DNA from: Janthinobacterium sp. J1-1
GTDB lineage: Bacteria > Pseudomonadota > Gammaproteobacteria > Burkholderiales > Burkholderiaceae_D
Reading direction: 5' to 3'
Assembly (NCBI RefSeq): GCF_030944405.1
Contig: NZ_CP132339.1
Span: 2,046,001 to 2,110,000 of the forward strand
DNA length: 64,000 nt
Numbering within the stretch: position 1 is the first letter of the stretch; each line of letters starts with the position of its first letter. The notes beneath the pieces are model-generated. The model did not search any database, was not told the DNA's origin, and worked only from the letters and a program-made list of their open reading frames with translations. This document shows, in pieces, positions 19,479 to 28,705 of this stretch. The translations under genes were made by a program, and so were the position numbers.

Positions 19479-20542
19479 CCCGGCGCAAGGCATCCGTCTC
19501 AGCGCCAGCAGCGCCGCCCGCGCTGCTGGGCGACATCCGGGCACTGATCGAAGCGTCGCGCCAGCGCGTCGCCTCGGCGGTCAATGCCGAGCTGACATTG
19601 CTGTTCTGGCGCATTGGCCAGCGCATCCATACGGAAGTGCTTGCCGGGCAGCGGGCCGGGTACGGCGACGAAATCCTGCCGACCCTGGCGGCGCAGCTTG
19701 TCCGCGACTACGGACGTAGCTTCGCGGACAAGAACCTGCGCCGGATGGTGCAGTTCGCCGCCACCTTCTCGGACGAGCCAATTGTCGTGACGCTGTCACG
19801 ACAATTGAGCTGGTCGCATTTCGTGGCGCTGCTGCCGCTAAAAGACCCGCTCCAGCGGGACTACTACGTGCAAATGGCCAGCGCCGAACGCTGGAGCGTG
19901 CGGACGCTACGCGAGCGCATCGACTCGATGCTATACGAGCGCACGGCGCTGTCCAAGAAGCCGGACGAGACGATCACGCAAGAGCTGGCGGCGATGCGCG
20001 ATGCGCAGCGCATGTCGCCGGCGCTGGTCATGCGCGACCCGTACATCCTCGACTTCCTGGGCCTGCGCGATACCTGGCAGGAAGGCGACCTGGAAGCCGC
20101 GATCATCCGCGAAATGGAGTCTTTTTTGCTGGAGTTGGGCGCGGGCTTCTCTTTCCTAGCCCGGCAGAAACGCATCCAGATCGACGACGAGGATTTCCAC
20201 CTGGACCTGCTGTTCTATAACCGCAAGCTGCGGCGGCTGGTGGCGGTGGAGTTGAAGATCGGCGAGTTCAAGGCAGCATACAAGGGGCAGATGGAGCTTT
20301 ATTTGCGTTGGCTCGACAAGCACGAACGCGAACCGGAGGAAGCCTCGCCGCTGGGCATCATTCTTTGTACCGGCAAGAAGTCAGAGCAGATCGAGTTGCT
20401 GGAGCTGGACAAGTCGGGCATCCACGTAGCCGAATACCTGACGACCCTGCCGCCGCGTGCGGTGCTGGGGGAGCGGTTGCAGCAGGCGACCGAACGGGCG
20501 CGGTTGCAGATCGAGCAGCGGCAGCCTGGCGAGAAGTCCTGA
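19475..20542 (+). CDS. DUF1016 / YhcG-type PD-(D/E)XK nuclease-like protein
   Basis: The 355-residue protein has the two YhcG domains: N-terminal helical DUF1016_N ('LLFWRIGQRIHTEVL', 'DYGRSFADKNLRRMVQFA', 'LSWSHFVALLPLKDP') and a C-terminal PD-(D/E)XK nuclease domain with 'DFHLDLLFYNRKLRRLVAVELKIGEFKAAY', where Asp and E-x-K are the catalytic set. Function is not settled; relatives accompany restriction genes and mobile elements. Its ATG overlaps the int stop by 4 bp, so the two are translated together, which suggests a role in element behaviour or defence. Confidence 0.87.
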   Translation: MTRRKASVSAPAAPPALLGDIRALIEASRQRVASAVNAELTLLFWRIGQRIHTEVLAGQRAGYGDEILPTLAAQLVRDYGRSFADKNLRRMVQFAATFSDEPIVVTLSRQLSWSHFVALLPLKDPLQRDYYVQMASAERWSVRTLRERIDSMLYERTALSKKPDETITQELAAMRDAQRMSPALVMRDPYILDFLGLRDTWQEGDLEAAIIREMESFLLELGAGFSFLARQKRIQIDDEDFHLDLLFYNRKLRRLVAVELKIGEFKAAYKGQMELYLRWLDKHEREPEEASPLGIILCTGKKSEQIELLELDKSGIHVAEYLTTLPPRAVLGERLQQATERARLQIEQRQPGEKS

Positions 20543-20781
20543 CAGCAGCATCTGTCCAACCGTACACCCAAACCACAGCACGAGCATGTGGCAACGGATC
20601 TCTTGCTCTATCGAGGCTCCATGCTAGTGTGGAATCGCCATAGGCCGATAAGGAACTGGCCTGCGGCTCAAGGATGCGCTGGGGCTAGTGGGCGCGAGCG
20701 CCCAATCACATGATTATCGCGGGCAGCAGCGCCATGTTCTATGCCGATCGCTGTTTTAATTAAATATCTCAAACTATAAAG
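20543..20781. other. Non-coding stretch before the defence block
   Basis: No gene seen. Base composition shifts here from GC-rich to AT-rich, marking the border of a separately acquired block that runs on the minus strand from 28 kb back to here. Confidence 0.5.
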
Positions 20782-22029
20782 TCAGTTAATTTTTTCAAAA
20801 TATTCACGAATCAAGTCATCATTTTTTAAATACGAATCGAGAACCTGAAACAGAAAAAGATCCCCGCTAATATTTATATCAAACGGGATCATTGAGTTAT
20901 CTATTTTGAATGTCTTTATTTTTCTATGCCCCTTGATGTTGGCATTGCTCAATCTTTCTTGATAGCTATCCAACGTATATACGATAAATTCGTGATCCAA
21001 GTGAGTTATAAAAAAATCATCGCCTTTTGAACTGTATTCAAGATGGATGACTTGCGTTACGACGTCGTCGCCTGCCACCTCAAAGTCCTCCATCAATTCT
21101 TCAAAAGTCAAACTTAGCTTCTCTGCGTCATGGTGAATCCATAGATTGTTCTCATATTTATCGGTGGAGTAGAACTTTGACAATCTAGGAAGGGAAGATA
21201 TTTTCAATCGCAACGGAGCGCCAAACTCCATCTCCTCCATTGCAGGGACATAATCGGAGACGTAATCAATCCTGAATGCTATTTCGGACAGCATTCCTTT
21301 TTCAATGAGTTCCTCGATAGAGGTAAGCAGCTTCCTCGGAACTTTTATCCAGAAGTGTCGCCCTATGCGTTCATCGCGTATTGTCTGACTATCCTTGTCG
21401 TTGAATATCTGAATATTCTCGTTCAGGCTGACAAGACTATATTTAGAGAACTGAGCATCTTCCTTTCTTATGTCAATTCCAATTTTCTCGTACTCACGTT
21501 CAACTACCTTGGAATATTTTAGCTCCAGCATCTCAGCCCTCCCCATGATTGATTGGTGCTTGGAATAAAAAATGCAGCCAATGCGATAATTTGCGTAATT
21601 TTCTTTTATGTACGAAACACCATCTTCGTCATGGATATGCTTGTAGGAATTGTTGAGAATTTCTAGCGATCCCGGATACTCGTTGAGATAATTATTTAAG
21701 TAGTCCATTAAATGCTGGATTGTCTTTATAGCCAATCGCTTGTCCACTAGATCAAGCTGTGGCCCATAAAACTTGGCTGCGTTTGGATGGTCGCGTTTGG
21801 CTTCAAATTCTTTCAGAATGGCCGCCTTTTCATTCATGCAGCCCTCCGTATAAGCACGCATTACGTCTGCCTGAAAGCTCTCATTTGCCAGAGAGGTTTG
21901 GATGAGGGGAAGCAATTTCTTGACAAAGATCGGGTCTTTATTAAGAAAGACGTAGCAAAATTTCCCAAAGCTGAATAACGCGATTTTTTCCGAAGAAAAT
22001 TCATTGATTTCTTCAAAGATATTTTTCAT
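20782..22029 (-). CDS. Unknown AT-rich protein in the defence block
   Basis: This encodes 415 residues, starting 'MKNIFEEINEFSSEKIALF'. I do not recognise the family. It is acidic-to-neutral, rich in Asn, Ile, Lys and Tyr, without signal peptide, membrane segments or an obvious nucleotide-binding motif; the middle is helical and the C-terminal half looks like beta-rich repeats ('LTFEELMEDFEVAGDD', 'FFITHLDHEFIVYTLDS'). The gene is far richer in A+T than all neighbours, a sign of separate acquisition. It is the last gene on the minus strand after the helicase (288 bp gap). A defence function is suggested only by place. Confidence 0.75.
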   Translation of the reverse strand: MKNIFEEINEFSSEKIALFSFGKFCYVFLNKDPIFVKKLLPLIQTSLANESFQADVMRAYTEGCMNEKAAILKEFEAKRDHPNAAKFYGPQLDLVDKRLAIKTIQHLMDYLNNYLNEYPGSLEILNNSYKHIHDEDGVSYIKENYANYRIGCIFYSKHQSIMGRAEMLELKYSKVVEREYEKIGIDIRKEDAQFSKYSLVSLNENIQIFNDKDSQTIRDERIGRHFWIKVPRKLLTSIEELIEKGMLSEIAFRIDYVSDYVPAMEEMEFGAPLRLKISSLPRLSKFYSTDKYENNLWIHHDAEKLSLTFEELMEDFEVAGDDVVTQVIHLEYSSKGDDFFITHLDHEFIVYTLDSYQERLSNANIKGHRKIKTFKIDNSMIPFDINISGDLFLFQVLDSYLKNDDLIREYFEKIN

Positions 22030-22317
22030 ATTTTTTACTCAACTCGCCGTAGTCCAAATAGTAAGCGACGGAACCTTGAGCGTCTCCACTTTGTGGATCG
22101 CGCTGCTCCACGTTCGCTATTCGCTCATCCCTGACGGGACTGGCATTCGCCAGCCCTCCACGGCCCGACACTGTGATCCGGGCCTGCGCGCTCCGCTTGC
22201 ATGTTGAGCTGGCGACAGCAGGGCATGCAGAGCGAGCCGCGCGCAGATGATTCAGCCAAACGCTAAACAAAGCTGTAGGGCATCCCATAGAGAGCGCGGT
22301 TGCGCTACTCGTGATTT
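22030..22317. other. GC-rich non-coding stretch with shared 17-bp motif
   Basis: No gene supported. It separates the AT-rich unknown gene from the helicase and holds a 17-bp sequence (22184-22200) found identically at 33079-33095 in another non-coding part of the element. Confidence 0.45.
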
Positions 22318-24117
22318 CTATGGAATTTGATCGTATCCAAAACTGCATGAGGCAAGCTTGCGAGTTACTTGATACTCTTCGCCAGAATACTGGCGAACTC
22401 GACCTCGTTCCGAAACAAGGTGCAGGTTCTTCCTTGCCCGCGAACCAATGACATACAGCAATTTCATCGCGCTTTCTTGACCGTTCGGATCATTGAAATG
22501 CGGCACCATATCTTCTAATAATGCATAAGCGATCACTGCATCGAACTCGGCTCCCTTGACGCCGTGTATCGTCGAGATGGTGATTCCAGTCCTATGCTGA
22601 AATACCTTCCTGAATGTCTCAATATCGCCTATAAATTCGCTACCTTCACTCTTCAATCGATTTACCCGGGCTTGCGAACTATCGAAGAAGGCAACGTGAT
22701 GCTCTTGAAGCAGCGTGAAAAGGCGAAAGTCGATTGCTAAGTTTGCAAACAGACGCTCGAAAAATGCGCTCAAGTAGGTAAGACCATCTGTTTCATCGAT
22801 CTTAATTGCATTGCACTCCCTCAACAAGGACCTCCGCGTGAGCTTCGACACGCTAGCCCCGGCCGCCTCTAGGTCATTCAGAATCTCCCCGGCCCACCGC
22901 AGTCTGCGCACATACATTCCCGGCGATGCCTGAGTAAGTGCAATCTTAGAAAGCCTGTACCAGAAATTCTCTGTGTCCCGTGCAAAGGGAACCATACCGG
23001 GGCCATCGAATGAGTACTCCGGCATGCTGGCGACCAAACGACGTGTCATGCTTGCAAGATGCGTCCACTGTGGCGCGAGAATGCACACCTCGTGAGGTGA
23101 GATGCCCATAGTCTCAATGTTGAAACGGATGAGCCGGATGAGCTCAGCGTCCAGATCATTTTTGCTCACTGTGTCGTCGAATGAAATAAGGCTTGGGTAC
23201 GCCTTGTCCTCGGATGCGGCTTCGATGCGTGTGTTGTGAACGTTGTAGTTTCCGAAGTACTCAATGATGCGCTCAGAAGAACGGTAGTTCCGCGACAGTT
23301 CGAGTTCGTCCAAATCGATATTGGCCATCGCCTTGAAATCCTCGAAGGCAATCGGATATCCGCCAAGCGATTGATAAATCGCCTGGTTAGGATCTCCGAC
23401 AATAAAGGCCTTGGTCGCACCTTGACCAGCTTTCAGAATGGCGGTGATGATCGAATACTGAATTCGTTTGGTGTCCTGATACTCGTCGATCAGCACGAAA
23501 GAGAACAACTGTGCCAGAAGAGTGCTGATCGCAGGATGACGTGCGATCAGTTGGTACGCATAGTAAAGAATGAGCTCAAAGTCTAGCTGCCGACTTTCGT
23601 GCAGAATCTCAAAATACTTGCCCAATATGACGTGAAGACCCGAATGCTTCCAATCTTGTGGGCAGGAGAGCACATATCCAGTTTCGGTGTAATAAAACTC
23701 ACAATCCCAGAATGTTATTTTTGGCTTCTGGTAAGGCTTGCACAATGCCTCCAGGATTTTCTCGCGCTCATGCTGATCGATCACACGGAAGCCTCGATCC
23801 AACGCTTCGTGATAGATGCCGTACGGTTTCAATATCCATTCAAGACAGAACGAATGTATCGTTCCTATCCATAATCGGGATGTATCCACCCCAAGGCTCT
23901 CAATGCGCTCGTGGATTTCGTCGGCGGCACGGTGCGTATAAGTGATGGCAACGACAAACTGCTTGTTCGATTTCAGCCTGGACAACTCATAGGCGATTTT
24001 GTAGGTGAGCGTGCGCGTTTTCCCGCTGCCCGGGCAAGCGATGAGAAAGACGCTCCCTGGCTTCAGAATGGCTGCTTCCTGCTCGGGATTCAGATCATCT
24101 TTGTTCCACATGAACAT
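22318..24117 (-). CDS. gajB: UvrD/Rep-type helicase, GajB-like
   Basis: The 599-residue superfamily 1 helicase shows the Q-motif 'LNPEQEAAI', Walker A 'ACPGSGKTRTLTYK', motif Ia 'ITYTHRAADEI', Walker B 'FVLIDEYQDT', motif III 'VGDPNQAIYQSLGG' and motif V 'ISTIHGVKGAEFDAVIAY'. Paired directly with the OLD-family nuclease (2 bp between genes) this is the layout of Gabija, where GajB is thought to sense free DNA ends and activate GajA. It is about 100 residues longer than the best-studied GajB. Two in-frame ATGs (24117, 24111) are possible starts. Confidence 0.85.
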   Translation of the reverse strand: MFMWNKDDLNPEQEAAILKPGSVFLIACPGSGKTRTLTYKIAYELSRLKSNKQFVVAITYTHRAADEIHERIESLGVDTSRLWIGTIHSFCLEWILKPYGIYHEALDRGFRVIDQHEREKILEALCKPYQKPKITFWDCEFYYTETGYVLSCPQDWKHSGLHVILGKYFEILHESRQLDFELILYYAYQLIARHPAISTLLAQLFSFVLIDEYQDTKRIQYSIITAILKAGQGATKAFIVGDPNQAIYQSLGGYPIAFEDFKAMANIDLDELELSRNYRSSERIIEYFGNYNVHNTRIEAASEDKAYPSLISFDDTVSKNDLDAELIRLIRFNIETMGISPHEVCILAPQWTHLASMTRRLVASMPEYSFDGPGMVPFARDTENFWYRLSKIALTQASPGMYVRRLRWAGEILNDLEAAGASVSKLTRRSLLRECNAIKIDETDGLTYLSAFFERLFANLAIDFRLFTLLQEHHVAFFDSSQARVNRLKSEGSEFIGDIETFRKVFQHRTGITISTIHGVKGAEFDAVIAYALLEDMVPHFNDPNGQESAMKLLYVIGSRARKNLHLVSERGRVRQYSGEEYQVTRKLASCSFGYDQIP

Positions 24118-24119
24118 GA

Positions 24120-26258
24120 TCAGAACACCGCGAGTACATCGTTGATGCGATCATCTGGGAACGTGGCAAGCATCTCGTTTCGGATGCCGACGAAGTCGAT
24201 GTCTCCATTTCGGAAGGCCAGCAGCTTGGCCCTAAAGTCGTCGAATACGGCAGACGCAGTGAAGATATCTTCTGCATCGATGTAGTTCACGCGGTAGCTC
24301 AGCACGTTAAACCAGACTTCCTTAGTGACCACCGGATGCGCAAAAGCGATGGCGTCCAAGATGTACTTCGGAATGGCGGTCTGCGGATCGATCTTCTTTC
24401 CCAGCAAGATGGCAAACCATCCCTTGCCGTAGTTGTCCGCCATGGTCAATGCGCGCTGACCGAACAACGCGATGTCCGCTGATTCGAGCTCCGCCTTGGC
24501 CGTCGCGATGGTTGGTGCATCCTTGTAGACATCAGGAAGGATGCCGACCACCTTACGCGCATTGCCGGCGGCAATGAAGTCGACCTCGAAGGTATGGGGG
24601 GCAAAGAATGGAGAAACCCACCCGTTATCTTTGAAGGTGTCTTCCAATAACGCTTTCCTGGCGACCCCTTTTTCCTGGGATGCCTGATACTTGCCCTTGC
24701 GCCGGAGCAGCCCTTCGGAGTCTCCCGCCGCCGGCGTTGTGTCAATGATGGACTTGTCAAGGTCGGTGACGATGCTGCACCGCTTCCGGATTCGGGCATC
24801 ATCGAAAAGAACCGCGACGTTCTGAAATCCAGTGCTGCGGATATTAATTAAACTGATGCCGAGTTCATCAAGGCTGACGCCTAGCACGTTCTTGATCAGG
24901 ATCGGAACGAGAATTTCTTCTGCATCGCCCTCCACTAAGAGGACGCTCTTGGCAAACAACAAGTTGCTACGGACAGCATCCAGGTAGCGTTGAATGTTGC
25001 CGATCTCTTCTGGGTTTAGGCCAATTGCAGGCTGGTATGCCTCGCAACGATCACCTTCTCTGCCGAGGATGTTCACGTTCTGAACATTGCTGACCTCAGA
25101 GATGTGCGTCGAATGGGTCGAATAAATGATCTGTGTGTCGTCGTATTTGAGCTTGTCGAACAGTGTTTTCTGGATATGTGTGTGAATGTGAGCTTCCGGC
25201 TCTTCGATAAGCAGAAAGTTGGCGATCGACTGTTTAGCCTTTTGATACTTGAATTCAAGCAGTTTCAACGTGAGGAATATCAGGTTTGCTCCACCAAGGC
25301 TCAGCTCGTGGATCGGTCCTTCGTGGCTCTCCCCCGATTCGCCAACGAACAGCTTGAGCGACTGGAACAACTTGTCAGCTTCGTCTGGCAGATCCGACTT
25401 GATAGAAAGAGAAGACGGCGAATACGCCTCACCCGCCGCATCCTTGATGGTGTCTCTGATATCCGTCCGGACGACCTGCACGTCTGGCAACGCTTCGATG
25501 GAGTCATTCAATGCCTTTACCCCGTCGGTGATAGCCTGGAACGCCACGGGGTCGATATCGCCGCTCTTGCCCTTCAGAAGCGAAAAGAGCGGATTTGTCC
25601 GGTTGTTGTGAAATTCGGAGACGACGTCCCGTAGCGCCTGGACGAAAGTGAACGAAATTTCTTTGGAGACGGACAGCACGTTCGGAATCTTCGCGCCGAT
25701 AACACGAAATTCAACCTCTTCATTGAATCGAACATTCGCGAAGTCGCCGACCACATCCTTATAGAAGGCCTCGTCGTTGAAGTCGGCTTCACTCCGACCT
25801 GTGAAAATCGTTTCATAGTCGTCGATGGTGACCGGGTTCAGGATAGCGTCGAGGCCTGCCTGATCACCATCGTTCAATTGAGAAAGTCGCAGCCTGATTT
25901 CCTTCTTCGGACGAAAGATCAGGTTGTAAGTGGCCTTGCCGTTCGCCTCTTCCTCAATTACGCCCGTCCCATGTCGGAAGAGCGCCTGCACTGATTCATC
26001 CGCAGAGATTTCCTCAAACTCAAGACTGATGATGATCCAATGTCCCTGCCAGCGCCCTAGGCCGCGATGAAAGTCGGTATGCTCCAGCCGGTAGGCAGAG
26101 CGAATCATGTTGTCATCAAGCAGCAATCTGATTGCGCGAAAGAGATTGGTTTTGCCAGATCCATTTTCGCCGATGACAGTGTTGATACCCTTCTGGAACA
26201 GCAGCTTCGTGTTGGGAAAGTTCCGGTAGTTGACCAGGCTGAGCTTGGATATATGCAT
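24120..26258 (-). CDS. gajA: OLD-family ATPase/TOPRIM nuclease, GajA-like
   Basis: The 712-residue protein has an ABC-type ATPase domain with Walker A 'GENGSGKTN' (30-38), signature 'LSLGG' (319-323), Walker B 'FLLIEEPEAHIH' (348-359) and H-loop 'YSTHSTHIS', followed by a TOPRIM nuclease domain with Glu443 in 'LLVEGDAEE' and Asp499/Asp501 in 'IVTDLDKS'. Together with the neighbouring helicase it is a class 2 OLD system, i.e. Gabija-like: a DNA-nicking enzyme held off by nucleotides and active in phage infection (known for Gabija). It is longer than the usual GajA (around 580). ATG 26258 chosen; another at 26288 lacks support. Confidence 0.87.
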   Translation of the reverse strand: MHISKLSLVNYRNFPNTKLLFQKGINTVIGENGSGKTNLFRAIRLLLDDNMIRSAYRLEHTDFHRGLGRWQGHWIIISLEFEEISADESVQALFRHGTGVIEEEANGKATYNLIFRPKKEIRLRLSQLNDGDQAGLDAILNPVTIDDYETIFTGRSEADFNDEAFYKDVVGDFANVRFNEEVEFRVIGAKIPNVLSVSKEISFTFVQALRDVVSEFHNNRTNPLFSLLKGKSGDIDPVAFQAITDGVKALNDSIEALPDVQVVRTDIRDTIKDAAGEAYSPSSLSIKSDLPDEADKLFQSLKLFVGESGESHEGPIHELSLGGANLIFLTLKLLEFKYQKAKQSIANFLLIEEPEAHIHTHIQKTLFDKLKYDDTQIIYSTHSTHISEVSNVQNVNILGREGDRCEAYQPAIGLNPEEIGNIQRYLDAVRSNLLFAKSVLLVEGDAEEILVPILIKNVLGVSLDELGISLINIRSTGFQNVAVLFDDARIRKRCSIVTDLDKSIIDTTPAAGDSEGLLRRKGKYQASQEKGVARKALLEDTFKDNGWVSPFFAPHTFEVDFIAAGNARKVVGILPDVYKDAPTIATAKAELESADIALFGQRALTMADNYGKGWFAILLGKKIDPQTAIPKYILDAIAFAHPVVTKEVWFNVLSYRVNYIDAEDIFTASAVFDDFRAKLLAFRNGDIDFVGIRNEMLATFPDDRINDVLAVF

Positions 26259-26363
26259 TTGATTCAATCTTGTTGTTGAAATCCACATGCCGATCGGCCG
26301 ATGGATTGGTTGAACACTGCAGCCATTGATCCCAACTACGGAATGGCCAACTGTCAGTTGGTT

Positions 26364-27773
26364 TTAGAACGGCACCGTGTCTAAGGTAGGAATCGGTTGG
26401 AGCGCATTTTTAATCTCGGTTAGCCTTGCAAGTAGTTCATCGAAAGTCACGATCACGATCTCTGCGAACGCATTTCGAACGAGCTCGAATGACTTTCTTT
26501 GCTGATGCTCTTGTGGCGTCATGCCAGCGACAACTATGCAGCGAACCGCATAGCTGTGGAGGTCGTATCGGTTCATGTTATTTTTTATGACGGGTAGTTC
26601 ACTCTGCAATTTGAAACGCTGATCTAGAATTTGAGCAATCGCTCCACCCAATTCTGTCGATGGGCCAAAAACATCATCTCCACGATAGGGAGATTTTCCT
26701 AGCAGTTCGGTTTGCGGCTTTTTTATCTCAATGAGGCCAAGATTGCCCGTGGAAGCGGATGCGTATAGAAAATCTGAAAATTTTCCGCCGGACCCGTTAA
26801 GTCGCTTGCCACCTGCATAAGCTTGCCCCTGAACCAGCATGGCTGGAACGGCAAATGCAAGACTAAGTATGAAAGGATTTTCCAGAAAGAAGCTTTGCCA
26901 CTTGCTTTCCGTCAGTCCTTTTCCAAGCATTTCCTGGTATCGCTCAATCAGTTGATTCAGTGTGATGAGCTCAATATCATTCTTTAATGCCAGCAGCGAG
27001 CGCGGCTCAGATTCCGCCAGTGCTTCTATATTGTCTTGAACCATGCGAACAGCGGCGCGCCGATCACGCTTGGAAAGCGTCACATGCTGCCGCCCACCAT
27101 CGGTCATTTCCGTTAGTGCATCAGGTCTTACGCTCTTCTTTAGAGCGGGAAATTGTGCTGAATCGGCAGCATGTAATAAGGTCTGGTAGACATGAAATTG
27201 CTTGTCCTTGCGCGCGTCTCTCTGGTGGCGAGAGGCTATGCGATTTAATTCTTTTCTTAATTCATGAAATCTTCTTATTCCGAGAATAAAGAATGGCGAA
27301 TCAATTTTCGCGTCATTTCCTTTGTGGACAATGAGTATGCTTACGTTTTCTAAGCTGGCGGCTGTTTCGCAAATTTGCCGATATTCCCACAGAAGCCCCA
27401 AACCGAATCGAAAATCTTTGGCAAACCCATCCGGCAACTGCTCAAGAAGCCCAACGACATCGTCAGTAGTCTCTGGCAGTATGTAGGGCTCGATAACAGG
27501 CCGAGCGACGACGATGCGTTCAAGGGTGCCGTATTTAGGTTGCAGGTAATCGTCGCGATCTTCTCGAATATTAAGAGGCCAAATGGTCAATCTGTCTGGA
27601 CACACATTGAGCAGTCTCGCTATTGGCGAATCCGGCTTGCGCTCCGCTGCGGGAATATCAGTGAAGAAAACGTTAATGCCTTCCTCTTCCGGTTCGGCTG
27701 CTTCAATGACAAGGAAGGGGCCGCCGTCCAAACGCTCACGTTGATTGAATGCTGAAGGTCTGATAGATGCCAT
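26364..27773 (-). CDS. sduA: Shedu defence nuclease SduA (DUF4263)
   Basis: The 469-residue protein has the C-terminal DUF4263 PD-(D/E)XK domain that defines Shedu: 'TESKWQSFFLENPFILSL' (288-305), catalytic Asp334 in 'FSDFLY', Glu349-x-Lys351 in 'LGLIEIKKPQT', and 'GGAIAQILDQ' after it. The N-terminal half (1-280) is the variable sensor part and I cannot name it. Shedu is a single-gene antiphage nuclease. It lies 105 bp before the GajA-like gene on the same strand, so the two systems may share control. Confidence 0.85.
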   Translation of the reverse strand: MASIRPSAFNQRERLDGGPFLVIEAAEPEEEGINVFFTDIPAAERKPDSPIARLLNVCPDRLTIWPLNIREDRDDYLQPKYGTLERIVVARPVIEPYILPETTDDVVGLLEQLPDGFAKDFRFGLGLLWEYRQICETAASLENVSILIVHKGNDAKIDSPFFILGIRRFHELRKELNRIASRHQRDARKDKQFHVYQTLLHAADSAQFPALKKSVRPDALTEMTDGGRQHVTLSKRDRRAAVRMVQDNIEALAESEPRSLLALKNDIELITLNQLIERYQEMLGKGLTESKWQSFFLENPFILSLAFAVPAMLVQGQAYAGGKRLNGSGGKFSDFLYASASTGNLGLIEIKKPQTELLGKSPYRGDDVFGPSTELGGAIAQILDQRFKLQSELPVIKNNMNRYDLHSYAVRCIVVAGMTPQEHQQRKSFELVRNAFAEIVIVTFDELLARLTEIKNALQPIPTLDTVPF

Positions 27774-27834
27774 GAACTATTCTTGATCCCTACTGTTCAG
27801 AGAAACGATTTGCGGGCCTTGCCTCAGCGCAACC

Positions 27835-28026
27835 TTATGGTGCCTTCCGATCAGAATCGGACGACACACGATTGATGTCAAAGGGGAGTGCCTTATCTGC
27901 CGCGATTCGGGTCAGCAGCATCCGAATCGCATCCGAAATTGATAACCCCATTTCAGCCAGAACAACAGTTGCGGCTTCTTTAATCTGCCCGTCAATCCGG
28001 GCACGAACGACGTCGTTACTTGCCAT
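27835..28026 (-). CDS. Orphan RelB/DinJ family antitoxin
   Basis: The 63-residue product 'MASNDVVRARIDGQIKEAA...' has the ribbon-helix-helix N-terminus and 'MGLSISDAIRMLLTRIAADKALPF' typical of RelB/DinJ antitoxins. I chose ATG 28026 because a perfect palindrome, likely the operator, lies just upstream inside the longer frame. The usual RelE/YafQ toxin gene should follow directly but instead there are 60 bases and then the Shedu stop-to-start region, so no toxin partner is seen. Confidence 0.78.
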   Translation of the reverse strand: MASNDVVRARIDGQIKEAATVVLAEMGLSISDAIRMLLTRIAADKALPFDINRVSSDSDRKAP

Positions 28027-28043
28027 TGTTGCGCTCACAATAG

Positions 28044-28055
28044 ATGTAGCTACAT
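28044..28055. promoter_or_regulatory. Palindromic operator before the antitoxin gene
   Basis: ATGTAGCTACAT is a perfect 12-bp palindrome 18 bp before the antitoxin ATG (minus strand). Ribbon-helix-helix antitoxins bind such sites to repress their own gene. Confidence 0.55.
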
Positions 28056-28705
28056 TGTGGCTCATAAGTACTATTGCGTCACTTACATTTTGTTGTGAAC
28101 AGTAGAGCATCCCGGCGTGCCGCCGTCGGGCTCGCGGGCGTTGCCCCGCGCCTCGTGCCGAGTCGCGGCCATGCGGCTTTGATCCCTGATGCCTCCGGCC
28201 GTCTCTTCGCTCCTGGCCTGCGCGCGGCGCTTGCCCTCCAGGGGATCGGCTGGACAGCCCATCCCCGCCGCGCCTTGCTTGGCGCCCCTCGCATGCACCG
28301 AACAGGTTGCACCTGATCGACCAACAGCCATCCAGCTAGGCGTGCCGCTGGCACGCAGGGGCGCTCGCCGCGCGGCGTTGGTTTCAGCGCACCCCCTGGC
28401 CCATTGGCCGCTGTTCGTCTTTCCCCAAGTTCATCGCTTTTTCCCGCGACCGTAGCCCGCGGTGCCTGGCCGTCAAGGCGCGCAGGGCCGAGTCCTCGCT
28501 GCGCTGCGGGCCGCACCAACCCTGCGCTTCTCCCTTGACGGCCAGTCCCTCGCTGGCCCGGTTTTTCGCGGGCGATGAACTCAGGAAAGACGGCGGCAAA
28601 CAGGACCGGCCCAGGTCTCTGCGCCGAACCAACCGAAGCCACAACGGGCTCCGAATCTTGGAATCCGGTCAGCTTTGAAACCACAGCAACTCATTGGAGA
28701 AAACC
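28056..28705. other. 650-bp GC-rich non-coding region before DUF932
   Basis: Several open frames exist but none has a ribosome site or a recognisable product. The stretch holds inverted repeats, e.g. GCGTGCC-GCT-GGCACGC (28340-28356). It probably carries the promoter of the DUF932/parB genes. Confidence 0.5.

Noticed and set aside
28079-28684. Frames in the GC-rich gap before DUF932
   Set aside because: Products are Arg/Ala/Pro-rich with no family pattern; no start signals.
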